Source: Pseudomonas saudiphocaensis (lineage in GTDB: Bacteria; Pseudomonadota; Gammaproteobacteria; Pseudomonadales; Pseudomonadaceae). Taken from it: a DNA stretch of 64,000 nucleotides. The position numbers and the translations under genes were made by a program. The stretch lies in NCBI RefSeq assembly GCF_000756775.1, contig NZ_CCSF01000001.1, positions 1,798,001-1,862,000 on the forward strand, written 5' to 3'. Positions 37,758 to 49,559 of the stretch are shown piece by piece. Positions within the stretch are counted from its first letter, which is position 1. Every line of letters starts with the position of its first letter. The notes beneath the pieces are model-generated. The model saw only the letters and a list, made by a program, of their open reading frames with translations, was not told where the DNA came from and did no database searches.

Positions 37758-38501
37758 CTAGCCCGAGCGACGCTGACGCAGCGCCTCGAACAGACAGACG
37801 CCAGTGGCAACCGAGACGTTGAGACTGCTGACACTTCCGGCCATCGGCAAGCGCACCAGAAAATCGCAGTGCTCGCGGGTCAGGCGGCGCATACCCTTGC
37901 CTTCCGCCCCCATCACCAGCACGATCGGGCCACGCAGGTCCTGGTCATAGATTTCCTGCTCGGCCTCACCCGCCGTACCGACAATCCACAGTCCGCGCTG
38001 CTGCAGTTTCTCCAGAGTACGCGCAAGATTGGTGACCGCGACCAGCGGAATCACTTCCGCCGCACCACAGGCCACCTTGCGTACCGTGGCATTCAGAGTG
38101 GCTGACTTGTCTTTGGGAATGATCACTGCCAGCGCACCGGCGGCATCAGCAGTACGCAGACAGGCGCCCAGGTTGTGTGGATCGGTCACACCGTCGAGGA
38201 CCAGCAGCAAAGGCGCACCCTCGGTACGATCCAGCAACTCTTCGAGCATCGCATCACCCCAGACCTGACTGGGACTGACATCCGCCACGACGCCCTGGTG
38301 CACACCTTCGACCCAGGCATCCAGCTCACGCCGCTCACACTGCCCGACACGAACCCGCGACTGCTCGGCCAGCTGAATCAGCGTCTGAACCCGCGGATCG
38401 CCACGCCCCTCAGCCAGCCAAACCTGCTTGACCCGCTTGGGGTGGTGGCGAAGCAGCGCCTCTACAGCGTGCAGGCCGTAGATCTTTTCCAGATCGCTCA
38501 T
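37758..38501 (-). CDS. rlmB: 23S rRNA (guanosine(2251)-2'-O)-methyltransferase RlmB
   Basis: A SPOUT-class methyltransferase that modifies G2251 in the ribosomal P-loop. The 247-residue protein has the N-terminal substrate-binding domain and the SPOUT trefoil-knot segment near the C-terminus (RLPMAGSVSSLNVSVATG). Its ATGA start overlaps the rnr stop codon by four bases, as in the usual rnr-rlmB operon. Confidence 0.96.
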   Translation of the reverse strand: MSDLEKIYGLHAVEALLRHHPKRVKQVWLAEGRGDPRVQTLIQLAEQSRVRVGQCERRELDAWVEGVHQGVVADVSPSQVWGDAMLEELLDRTEGAPLLLVLDGVTDPHNLGACLRTADAAGALAVIIPKDKSATLNATVRKVACGAAEVIPLVAVTNLARTLEKLQQRGLWIVGTAGEAEQEIYDQDLRGPIVLVMGAEGKGMRRLTREHCDFLVRLPMAGSVSSLNVSVATGVCLFEALRQRRSG

Positions 38502-41023
38502 GACCTGCCCTTACGCTTGCTTGCAGCGCCGCTATCCGACCGGCCTGAGGGCTTGGGCTTGCTACCGGTTTTGGATTTCTGCCCGCTGCGCCTGGACTTG
38601 TCTCCATCAGGCTTGGCGGTTTTGGCCTCGCCGAGCAGGGCCTTTTTCATCTCGCGGCTTTTGCGCACATCGGCGCCGACTGTCTCTTTCTCAGCGGAAC
38701 CTTTCCGCTCCCGCCCGGCCTTGCGCTCGCTTCCGGCATCGGCAGATCCACGCTGACCAATGCCGGTCTTGCTGCCACCGCTGATCAGCTCGAAATCGAT
38801 CTTGCGCTCATCCAGGTCGACACGCATTACGCGCACCTCGACGCTGTCGCCCAGGCGGAAGCTACGTCCGCTACGCTCACCGGAAAGGCGGTGATGCAAA
38901 GAGTCGAAGTGGTAGTAATCGCCCGGCATCGCCGTCACGTGAACCAATCCTTCGACGTAGATATCCGTCAGCTCTACGAACAGACCAAAGCCGGTTACTG
39001 CGGTGATGACCCCAGGGAAGCTCTCACCTTCACGATCCTTCATGAACTCGCACTTGAGCCAGTTGACGACATCGCGAGTCGCCTCGTCGGCACGCCGCTC
39101 GGTCATCGAACATTGCTCACCAAGCTGCTCCAGAGCCGCCTCGTCATACGGATAGATGCGCGCCTTGGGCATCGCGGCCGCGCCCTCACGGCGCACATGC
39201 GAAGTCTCGCGACGCGAACGGATAACGCTGCGAATGGCGCGATGGACCAGCAGGTCCGGATAGCGCCGGATTGGCGAGGTGAAGTGCGCATAAGCCTCAT
39301 AATTGAGGCCGAAATGCCCGTGGTTGTCGGTGCTGTAGACCGCCTGACTGAGCGAGCGCAGCATCACCGTCTGAATTACATGGAAATCCGGTCGACCCTG
39401 GATATGCTCCAGAAGCGCCTGATAATCCTTGGGCGTCGGCCCTTCCTTGCCCTTGTTCAGAGTCATGCCAAGCTCGCCGAGGAAAGCTCGCAACTTCTCC
39501 TGACGCTCTAGCGGCGGACCGTCGTGAACGCGATACAGGCCGGGAATGTCATGATCCTGCAGGAAGCGCGCGGTCGCCACGTTGGCGCAGAGCATGCATT
39601 CCTCGATCAGTTTGTGCGCATCGTTGCGCTCGACAGGCTTGATCTCCGAGATCTTGCGACCAGCACCGAAGACAATGCGCGTCTCCTGCGTTTCGAAGTC
39701 GATGGCACCACGAGTGTGGCGCGCCTTGAGCAACACCTTGAATAACGCATGCAGGTTTTTGAGGTGCGGCAGCACGTCGGCATATTCGCGACTGAGCTCC
39801 TTGGCCTCGGTGCTCTTGGGTCGTTCAAGCATGCAGCTGACCTTGTTGTAGGTCAGCCGAGCATGGGAATGGATCACCGCCTCATAGAACTGGTAGTCGG
39901 TCATCTTGCCCGACTTGCTCAGCGTGATCTCGCACACCATGGCCAGTCGATCCACGCCGGGGTTGAGCGAGCACAGACCGTTGGACAGCTCCTCAGGCAG
40001 CATCGGAATCACGCGCTCGGGGAAATAAACCGAGTTGCCACGCAGTTCGGCTTCCTTATCCAGCGCCGAGCCCACCTTCACATAATGCGAAACGTCGGCG
40101 ATGGCCACATACAGGCGGAAGCCGCCAGTCAGAAGCTTCCAGCCGCCGGGTTTTTCGCAATACACCGCGTCATCGAAATCGCGCGCATCTTCACCGTCGA
40201 TGGTGACAAAAGGCAGATGACGCAGGTCGACGCGCTTTTGCTTGTCCTTTTCCTCGACTTCGGGCTTGAGTCGCTTCGCCTCTTTCAACACCGCCTCGGG
40301 CCAGACATGGGGAATGTCGAAGCTGCGCAGAGCCACATCGATTTCCATGCCCGGCGCCATGTAGTTGCCGATGACCTCAACGATGTCACCCTGAGGCTGG
40401 AAGCGCTGGGTCGGCCAGTGAGTGATCTTCACTTCGACGAACTGGCCCGGCTTGGCATCCATTGACCGCCCGGCGGTGATCAGCACTTCCTGTTGGATCT
40501 TGGGATTATCGGCCATGACGAAGCCGATGCCGCTTTCTTCCTGATAACGCCCGACGATGGTTTCGTGGGCTCGGCTGATCACCTCGACGATGGCGCCTTC
40601 ACGGCGCCCACGGCGATCGAGCCCGGCAACCCGAGCCAAAGCACGATCACCATCGAATACCAGACGCATTTGCGCAGGGCTCAGGAACAGGTCATCGCTA
40701 CCATCATCGGGGATCAGGAAACCGAAGCCGTCGCGATGACCGCTGATACGACCGCAGACCAGGTCAAGCTTGTCCACCGGGGCATAGGTGCCGCGCCGGG
40801 TATAGATCAACTGACCGTCGCGTTCCATCGCACGCAGGCGGCGCCGCAGCGCCTCAATGTCTTCCTCGGAGTTCAGCCCGAACTCTTCTACCAGCTGCTC
40901 GCGTGAGGCGGGCGCACCGCGCTCGCTCAAGTGCTGGAGAATCAGCTCGCGGCTGGGAATGGGGTTTTCGTACTTTTCCGCTTCACGTGCGGCCTCGGGA
41001 TCGAGGGATTGCCAATCGGCCAT
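38498..41023 (-). CDS. rnr: ribonuclease R
   Basis: A processive 3'-5' exoribonuclease that degrades structured RNA. The 841-residue protein has an N-terminal helix-turn-helix and cold-shock domains, the RNB catalytic domain with the Asp cluster in DGEDARDFDDAVYC, an S1 domain (about 640-725) and a lysine/arginine-rich tail (about 730-841). It is the first gene of the rnr-rlmB pair. Confidence 0.97.
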   Translation of the reverse strand: MADWQSLDPEAAREAEKYENPIPSRELILQHLSERGAPASREQLVEEFGLNSEEDIEALRRRLRAMERDGQLIYTRRGTYAPVDKLDLVCGRISGHRDGFGFLIPDDGSDDLFLSPAQMRLVFDGDRALARVAGLDRRGRREGAIVEVISRAHETIVGRYQEESGIGFVMADNPKIQQEVLITAGRSMDAKPGQFVEVKITHWPTQRFQPQGDIVEVIGNYMAPGMEIDVALRSFDIPHVWPEAVLKEAKRLKPEVEEKDKQKRVDLRHLPFVTIDGEDARDFDDAVYCEKPGGWKLLTGGFRLYVAIADVSHYVKVGSALDKEAELRGNSVYFPERVIPMLPEELSNGLCSLNPGVDRLAMVCEITLSKSGKMTDYQFYEAVIHSHARLTYNKVSCMLERPKSTEAKELSREYADVLPHLKNLHALFKVLLKARHTRGAIDFETQETRIVFGAGRKISEIKPVERNDAHKLIEECMLCANVATARFLQDHDIPGLYRVHDGPPLERQEKLRAFLGELGMTLNKGKEGPTPKDYQALLEHIQGRPDFHVIQTVMLRSLSQAVYSTDNHGHFGLNYEAYAHFTSPIRRYPDLLVHRAIRSVIRSRRETSHVRREGAAAMPKARIYPYDEAALEQLGEQCSMTERRADEATRDVVNWLKCEFMKDREGESFPGVITAVTGFGLFVELTDIYVEGLVHVTAMPGDYYHFDSLHHRLSGERSGRSFRLGDSVEVRVMRVDLDERKIDFELISGGSKTGIGQRGSADAGSERKAGRERKGSAEKETVGADVRKSREMKKALLGEAKTAKPDGDKSRRSGQKSKTGSKPKPSGRSDSGAASKRKGRS

Positions 41024-41135
41024 TAAGAGATGTCACCTTTCATTCATTTATAGAGGCGAAACGCCCTATATCTATTGAAGCGCGAAACGAGCCTCGGCGG
41101 CAGCTTTCGAGCAATTTTTTTTTAACAGTCAGGGC

Positions 41136-41164
41136 TTTACAAGGTACGGCCTCGCCCGTATAGT
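41136..41164 (+). promoter_or_regulatory. sigma-70 promoter of the tRNA-Leu pair
   Basis: TTTACA (41136-41141), a 17-bp spacer and TATAGT (41159-41164) are followed by a GC-rich discriminator. The first tRNA begins 65 bp downstream. Confidence 0.85.
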
Positions 41165-41228
41165 TCGCGCCCACAATGTCTGGTAGACGTTGTAACACGG
41201 AAACGAAGAAGCAGCATCGTTTTGCAGT

Positions 41229-41315
41229 GCCCAGGTGGCGGAATTGGTAGACGCACTAGGTTCAGGTCCTAGCGGTGGCAACACCGTGGAAGTTCGAGTC
41301 TTCTCCTGGGCACCA
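41229..41315 (+). tRNA. tRNA-Leu (anticodon CAG), copy 1
   Basis: An 87-nt class II tRNA with a long variable arm, GCCCAGG acceptor pairing and encoded CCA. The loop TTCAGGT carries anticodon CAG, which reads CTG, the commonest leucine codon in this genome type. Confidence 0.97.
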
Positions 41316-41409
41316 CTTTTCGATGACACTGTTTCCGCGTAGTTAGAAACGAAGCTGTCGAATTCGACCACAATCGACAAAGAAAGTCGGTGAGCAATCA
41401 TCGCAATGT

Positions 41410-41496
41410 GCCCAGGTGGCGGAATTGGTAGACGCACTAGGTTCAGGTCCTAGCGGTGGCAACACCGTGGAAGTTCGAGTCTTCTCCTGGGCACCA
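41410..41496 (+). tRNA. tRNA-Leu (anticodon CAG), copy 2
   Basis: Identical over its full 87 nt to the copy 181 bp upstream, with a 94-bp unrelated spacer between them. It probably shares the upstream promoter and the terminator just downstream. Confidence 0.97.
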
Positions 41497-41502
41497 CTCT
41501 TC

Positions 41503-41534
41503 AGAAAAAACCGAGCCATTGGCTCGGTTTTTTC
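41503..41534 (+). terminator. intrinsic terminator of the tRNA-Leu operon
   Basis: AACCGAGCC-ATT-GGCTCGGTT with flanking A- and T-runs, 7-10 nt after the second tRNA-Leu. Confidence 0.93.
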
Positions 41535-41568
41535 GTTTCCGCCCCCTTGTATTTGGCGCTCCCGACTG

Positions 41569-41585
41569 GCGCTTCAGCGAAGCGC
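41569..41585. repeat. small perfect hairpin
   Basis: GCGCTTC-AGC-GAAGCGC in the 341-bp gene-free stretch between tRNA-Leu and purA. A second small palindrome, GTTCTAG-CCA-CTAGAAC, lies at 41669-41685. That stretch otherwise holds only the two terminators and a REP half unit. Confidence 0.6.
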
Positions 41586-41730
41586 GACTGCCTGTCCCAA
41601 AAGGCTAAACAACCCCGACCTTGCTCCGCCCCGCGGAAGAGGCGCACCCCGAGCCTTGCCTTTTTTGGGTTCTAGCCACTAGAACTTGCAGACAAGCCCA
41701 CCCCAACAACGGAGAGCAACTGACTGCTCC

Positions 41731-41752
41731 GTGGGAGCGAATTCATTCGCGA
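41731..41752. repeat. half unit of the REP-like sequence
   Basis: GTGGGAGCGAATTCATTCGC (41731-41750) continues into GA and matches the arm of the palindrome at 11437-11477 with one base changed. The mirror arm is absent here. Confidence 0.7.
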
Positions 41753-41795
41753 TCTTCTGATCACCCTCTTTTAGATTTCTTCGCACATACAACGC

Positions 41796-41818
41796 AAAAG
41801 GCCGCCCGAAGGCGGCCT
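41796..41818 (-). terminator. intrinsic terminator of purA
   Basis: On the minus strand GGCCGCC-TTCG-GGCGGCC is followed by TTTT. It lies 20 nt after the purA stop codon. Confidence 0.9.
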
Positions 41819-41837
41819 CTGCGCAAGCGCTATCTCA

Positions 41838-44406
<2,569 letters not shown>

Positions 44407-44583
44407 TTCGCCAATCACCCCTCGATACGGCAAGCCTAGTCAAGCAGACGAACACCGGGCTACAGGCTGAGCTGGCCATCGGTCGTGTGCGTTTGTGTTT
44501 GATGCATGGCGCCAGTGCCACGCCCCGAAAGGGCAGACATGCTGTCCGGATGGATCAGCCTGTTTCCGCAGGGACGCAGACGC

Positions 44584-44606
44584 AAAAAAGCCGGGTTTCC
44601 CCGGCT
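44584..44606 (-). terminator. intrinsic terminator of the hflK-hflC operon
   Basis: On the minus strand AGCCGGG-GAAA-CCCGGCT is followed by a run of T residues, about 80 nt after the hflC stop. The remaining bases between hflC and hisZ (44434-44580) show no gene; in particular the small DUF2065 (YjeT) gene often seen here is missing. Confidence 0.9.
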
Positions 44607-44686
44607 GGCGAATCATAACAACGTTTTGCCAACGGGTCACCCGGCGGACGCGAACGTCCTGCCGGATGGAGCCCGTCGAAGCGTCA

Positions 44687-45559
44687 TTATTTCGCGGTTG
44701 CCGACTCCAAATAGCGGAAAAACTCGCTCTTGGGATCAAGCACCAGCATATCTTCCTTGCTGGAGAAACTATCGCGGTAAGCCTGCAGGCTACGGTGGAA
44801 GGAGTAGAACTCCGGATCCTGCCCGTAAGCCTGAGCATAGATCGCCGCAGCCTGCGCATCACCCTCACCGCGCAGCTCCTCAGCCTCGCGGAAGGCCTCG
44901 GCAAGCAACACGCGGCGCTGACGGTCGGCGTCCGCCCGAATACCTTCGGCCAGCTCCTTACCTTTCGCCCGATGCTCGCGCGCCTCACGCTCACGCTCGG
45001 AGCTCATACGCTCGAATACGCTGCGGTTCACTTCGCGAGGCAGATCGATGCCTTTGACGCGCACGTCCACAACCTCGATGCCCAGCTCTTGCTGCGCCGC
45101 GCGGTTTAGGCTGTTGGTGACGGTCGCCATCAGCTCGTCACGCTGGCCCGACACGGACTCATGCAGAGTCCGCTTACCGAACTGGTCACGCAGAGCCGCT
45201 TCCAGACGGCGAGCCAGACGCTCGTCGGCAATCTGCTTCATGCCCGATGTCGCGGTATAGAAACGCTCGGCATCATCCACACGCCATTTGGCGTAAGAGT
45301 CGACCATCAGCGCCTTCTTTTCCAGCGTCAGGAAGCGCGAAGTAGTGCTGTCCAGTGTCATCAGACGCGCATCGAACTTGCGCACGCTGTTGACGTAAGG
45401 AATCTTCATATGCAGGCCAGGCTTCACGTCGGGCTCGACGATCTTGCCGAAGCGCAGCAGAACCGCACGCTCGGTTTGCGAGACGATATAGAAGCTGTTC
45501 CACAGCACAATCGCCGCTACCACACCCACGATAAGGGCGGTCAGAGACTTGTTACTCAT
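44687..45559 (-). CDS. hflC: protease modulator HflC
   Basis: A 290-residue SPFH (band 7) protein with one N-terminal membrane helix (about 5-22) and a periplasmic domain. With HflK it forms a large cage around FtsH and controls its access to membrane substrates. Its ATG overlaps the hflK stop by one base (TAATG). Confidence 0.96.
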   Translation of the reverse strand: MSNKSLTALIVGVVAAIVLWNSFYIVSQTERAVLLRFGKIVEPDVKPGLHMKIPYVNSVRKFDARLMTLDSTTSRFLTLEKKALMVDSYAKWRVDDAERFYTATSGMKQIADERLARRLEAALRDQFGKRTLHESVSGQRDELMATVTNSLNRAAQQELGIEVVDVRVKGIDLPREVNRSVFERMSSEREREAREHRAKGKELAEGIRADADRQRRVLLAEAFREAEELRGEGDAQAAAIYAQAYGQDPEFYSFHRSLQAYRDSFSSKEDMLVLDPKSEFFRYLESATAK

Positions 45560-46746
45560 TAACGGGCCTCCCTTGTACGCATCTCACGCGGATCGAGTTC
45601 CGGCGGCAGGCGCGTGGACTGGGTCGATGCCGGGGCTGCGTTTGCAGTAGAGGAGCGCTCTGCACCACTGCGGCTGTTGATCATCTTGTCCAGCGGCAGA
45701 TAGAGCAGGTTGTTCTGCCCACTCTCGCCAGTGATGAGAACCTTGCTGGTATTACCCATGACTTCCTGAATCGTTTCGATGTACAGACGCTCGCGTGTCA
45801 CCTCCGGCGCCTTGCGATACTCGGCCACCAGCTTGGTGAAGCGATCCGCCTCACCCTGGGCGCGAGAGATCACCGCATCGCGATAACCGGCGGCCTCTTC
45901 AAGCATCCGCTGGGCCTGACCACGCGCCTCGGGAATTACCCCATTGGCGTAGGATTCAGCCTGGTTCTTCTCGCGCTGCTCATCTTCACGAGCACGAATC
46001 ACGTCATCAAAGGCTTCCTGGACTTCGCGCGGCGCAGCCGCACTCTGCAGGTTGACCTGAGTCACGATGATGCCGGTGCCGTAGTTGTCGAGGAAGCGCT
46101 GCAGACGCTCCTTGACCTCGCCGGCCATGGCTTCACGACCCTCGGTCAAGACCTGGTCCATCGCCGTGGAACCCACCACGTGGCGCACGGCACTGTCGGT
46201 GGCGTGCTGCAGCGAAGCTTCAGGATTATCGACGTTGAGCACGAAGGACTGCAAGTTGCTGATCTTGTACTGAACGGTCAGCGGCACTTCGATGATGTTC
46301 TCGTCCTCGGTCAGCATCTGCCCCTGCTTGCTGTAGGAGCGCTCGCGGGTGACGTTGGCCTGGAACTTGCGATCGAAGGGCGGGAAATAGATGTTCAGAC
46401 CCGGACCGACGGTTTCGTGATATTTGCCAAGACGCAGGACCACCGCCTGCTCCTGCTCGTCCACGATGTAGATCGCACTGGACAGCCAGATCGCCAGCAA
46501 AACCACCAGGCCAACCCATACCAGCATGAAACCACCGCGACGGCCACCGCCGCCTGAAGACGACGAACCGTTACCACCTTTTCCTTTGCCGAACATGCCA
46601 TTAAGGCTGTCCTGCAGCTTACGGAAAGCCTCATCCAGATCCGGTGGACCTTTCTGATCGCCACCACCACCGCCGCGACGACCACCGCCACCACTGCCCC
46701 AGGGATCCTGGTTATTCGAGTTGCCACCCGGCTCATTCCAAGCCAT
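45559..46746 (-). CDS. hflK: protease modulator HflK
   Basis: A 395-residue SPFH protein. A glycine-rich cytosolic N-terminus (about 1-70) precedes one membrane helix (about 78-95) and the periplasmic band 7 domain. GGAG six bases before the ATG at 46746 sets the start (MAWNEPGG). It is the partner of HflC and follows hflX. Confidence 0.96.
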   Translation of the reverse strand: MAWNEPGGNSNNQDPWGSGGGGRRGGGGGDQKGPPDLDEAFRKLQDSLNGMFGKGKGGNGSSSSGGGGRRGGFMLVWVGLVVLLAIWLSSAIYIVDEQEQAVVLRLGKYHETVGPGLNIYFPPFDRKFQANVTRERSYSKQGQMLTEDENIIEVPLTVQYKISNLQSFVLNVDNPEASLQHATDSAVRHVVGSTAMDQVLTEGREAMAGEVKERLQRFLDNYGTGIIVTQVNLQSAAAPREVQEAFDDVIRAREDEQREKNQAESYANGVIPEARGQAQRMLEEAAGYRDAVISRAQGEADRFTKLVAEYRKAPEVTRERLYIETIQEVMGNTSKVLITGESGQNNLLYLPLDKMINSRSGAERSSTANAAPASTQSTRLPPELDPREMRTREAR

Positions 46747-46843
46747 AGCGCTCTCCATTCCAAAAAAGCTAAAGACGCGCCAACGGCGCGGCCGCCAATG
46801 CTACCGAAAGCCCGGTTCAAACGGCCCAAAAGCCGCCCGAGCT

Positions 46844-48145
46844 TTATTGCAAAGTGTGTTGCTGCAGGAACTGCTCAGTATCGAAACCTTCCCGACTGAT
46901 CAGGCGATGTAACTCGACGCGCTGTACGCGGACATCCAACAGGCTACCACCCTCCTCGTCATGAGACTCCGACTGCACAGCGCCCAGCCCGAACAGCTGC
47001 GCCCGCAACCGCCCTAGGCTCTGCGGAAGCCGCATCCTCCCAACGAACAAGTCATTGCCAAGCAATTCGGCAATAGCCTGCTGCAACAGATCAAGCCCCA
47101 ACCCCTTCTGCGCAGAAATCCAGACTCGCTGCGGCACCCCATCGGCATCTCGCTGGATCTGCGGCTCAATGCCTTCAAGCAGATCCACCTTGTTGTACAC
47201 CTCGAGTATCGGCAACTCGTGCGCGCCGATTTCCGTCAACACCGCCAGCACCTGCTCGATCTGCTCGTCCCGCTCGGGCTCGTGCGCATCGATCACATGA
47301 AGTAGCAGGTCGGCGTTGCTCGACTCCTCCAGAGTGGCCCGAAAGGATTCCACCAGCTTGTGCGGCAGATGTCGGATGAAACCTACCGTATCGGCCAGCA
47401 CCACCGGACCCAGATCATCGAGCTCGAGTCGGCGCAAGGTCGGGTCAAGGGTCGCGAACAGCTGATCGGCGGCATAGACCGACGATTGAGTCAAAGCATT
47501 GAACAGCGTCGACTTGCCCGCGTTGGTGTAACCCACCAGGGATACGAGCTGGATATCGGCACGCCGACGCCCGCGGCGCGCCTGCTCGCGCTGACCACGG
47601 ACCTTTTCCAGGCGCTGCTTGATTTGCCGGATGCGCACGCGCAACAGACGCCGGTCGGTTTCCAGCTGGGTTTCACCTGGCCCGCGCAGACCGATGCCGC
47701 CCTTCTGCCGCTCAAGGTGGGTCCAGCCACGCACCAGCCTGGTACTCATATGCTCAAGCTGGGCCAGCTCGACCTGCAACTTGCCCTCGTGAGTACGCGC
47801 CCGCTGGGCAAAGATATCTAGGATCAACCCGGTTCGATCGAGCACACGACATTCAAGCGCGCGTTCGAGGTTGCGCTCCTGGCTGGGTGTCAGCGTGTGA
47901 TTGAAGATGACCAGCTCGACCTCGCCCTCACGGACGAGGTCACGCAATTCTTCGACTTTGCCGCTGCCGATCAGAAACTTGGCCGATGGCTGGTGCCGGG
48001 CCACACTGACGAAACCGACGGTATCGGCGCCTGCCGAACGAACCAGCTCCTGGAATTCCTGAGGATCTTCACGCGCCGCCGGATCCTGGCCATCCAAATG
48101 CACCAGGATAGCCCGCTCACCACCATCGGGACGTTCGAAGAACAA
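46844..48145 (-). CDS. hflX: ribosome-associated GTPase HflX
   Basis: A 433-residue GTPase that splits stalled or heat-damaged ribosomes. It has the N-terminal HflX domain (about 1-195) and the G domain with P-loop GYTNAGKS. The start codon is TTG at 48145, with GGGAG six bases upstream; there is no ATG nearby in frame. It lies 12 bp after hfq. Confidence 0.95.
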   Translation of the reverse strand: MFFERPDGGERAILVHLDGQDPAAREDPQEFQELVRSAGADTVGFVSVARHQPSAKFLIGSGKVEELRDLVREGEVELVIFNHTLTPSQERNLERALECRVLDRTGLILDIFAQRARTHEGKLQVELAQLEHMSTRLVRGWTHLERQKGGIGLRGPGETQLETDRRLLRVRIRQIKQRLEKVRGQREQARRGRRRADIQLVSLVGYTNAGKSTLFNALTQSSVYAADQLFATLDPTLRRLELDDLGPVVLADTVGFIRHLPHKLVESFRATLEESSNADLLLHVIDAHEPERDEQIEQVLAVLTEIGAHELPILEVYNKVDLLEGIEPQIQRDADGVPQRVWISAQKGLGLDLLQQAIAELLGNDLFVGRMRLPQSLGRLRAQLFGLGAVQSESHDEEGGSLLDVRVQRVELHRLISREGFDTEQFLQQHTLQ

Positions 48146-48157
48146 AGACGGCTCCCT

Positions 48158-48424
<267 letters not shown>

Positions 48425-48502
48425 TTAAAGGATCTTTTTCATTAATTTTTAGAATCAAACACAGCCGACCCTTTGTTCAGAGGATAGCCGGTCAAATCAC
48501 AC

Positions 48503-49474
48503 TCAGCTCAATATGGTGAGCCCATTCAAGTATTTCAATGCTCGCGGCAGATTGTCACAGGCTGAAGTCTCCAGCCAATGTATGCCCTCCCAGCCTCGCA
48601 ACCAGGTTAATTGGCGTTTGGCCAACTGCCGGGTAGCGATAATGCCACGCTGGACCATCTCGTCCCTGGAGTACTCGCCGTCCAGATAACTCCAGACCTG
48701 TCGGTAACCTACGGCACGCATGGAAGGCAACTCGGCATGCAGGTCAGCTCGTCCCCGAAGGGCTTCGACCTCCTCGACCAAGCCGTGTTCAACCATTTGC
48801 ACGAAACGCTGTTCAATACGCCGATGCAAGACCTGCCGCTGAGCAGGCGCAATGGCCATTTGCGCGACAGTATAAGGCAAGACATCAGTGTCTGGCGTGC
48901 CGCCTCCGGCTTTTTGCAACCTTTGTCGGGTGCGGTGTTCGGTCATGCTCAACCCGCTGACTCGGTAGACCTCCAGCGCCCTGACAAGACGCTGCGGATC
49001 GTTGGCATGAATCCTTGCAGCTGACTCGGGATCGACCTCTGCCAGCAGCCGATGCAACTCGGCCAGGCCCTGTTCGCTCGCCAGCTTCTCCAGTTCGGCA
49101 CGCACCTCTGGATCTGCCGCAGGCATGTCGGCCAGCCCTTCGAGCAACGCCTTGTAATACAACATGGTGCCGCCGACCAGCAGCGGGATTCGCCCCGCAG
49201 CGGTGATTTCCGCCATGGCTGCGAGTGCATCAGCAACAAACTCGGCAGCCGAATAGCTCTCAGCCGGGTCGCGGATATCGATCAGCCGATGTGGAAACTC
49301 GCTCAGCACCTCGGCTGAAGGCTTCGCCGTACCGATATCCATGCCGCGATAGACCAGCGCCGAATCGACGCTTACCAGCTCGCACGGCAACTCGCGGGCA
49401 AGCTCCAGCGCCAGGTCGGTCTTGCCGGCCGCGGTAGGACCCATGAGAAAGATGGCAGGGGGGAGCTGGGGCAT
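48503..49474 (-). CDS. miaA: tRNA dimethylallyltransferase MiaA
   Basis: Transfers a dimethylallyl group to A37 of tRNAs that read UNN codons. The 323-residue protein has the P-loop GPTAAGKT (12-19) and the conserved [16 protein letters not shown] segment. The start at 49474 (MPQLPPAIF) is chosen because the 51 in-frame codons upstream run into the mutL end and look non-conserved. It lies between mutL and hfq. Confidence 0.95.
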   Translation of the reverse strand: MPQLPPAIFLMGPTAAGKTDLALELARELPCELVSVDSALVYRGMDIGTAKPSAEVLSEFPHRLIDIRDPAESYSAAEFVADALAAMAEITAAGRIPLLVGGTMLYYKALLEGLADMPAADPEVRAELEKLASEQGLAELHRLLAEVDPESAARIHANDPQRLVRALEVYRVSGLSMTEHRTRQRLQKAGGGTPDTDVLPYTVAQMAIAPAQRQVLHRRIEQRFVQMVEHGLVEEVEALRGRADLHAELPSMRAVGYRQVWSYLDGEYSRDEMVQRGIIATRQLAKRQLTWLRGWEGIHWLETSACDNLPRALKYLNGLTILS

Positions 49475-49559
49475 TGAGGGGAATCCACTAAAAGGCTGGG
49501 GCTGGAGAGAAACGAATCGAGCGGAGCAATAAACCCCAGTCTCCAGCGCTTTTTCGATC

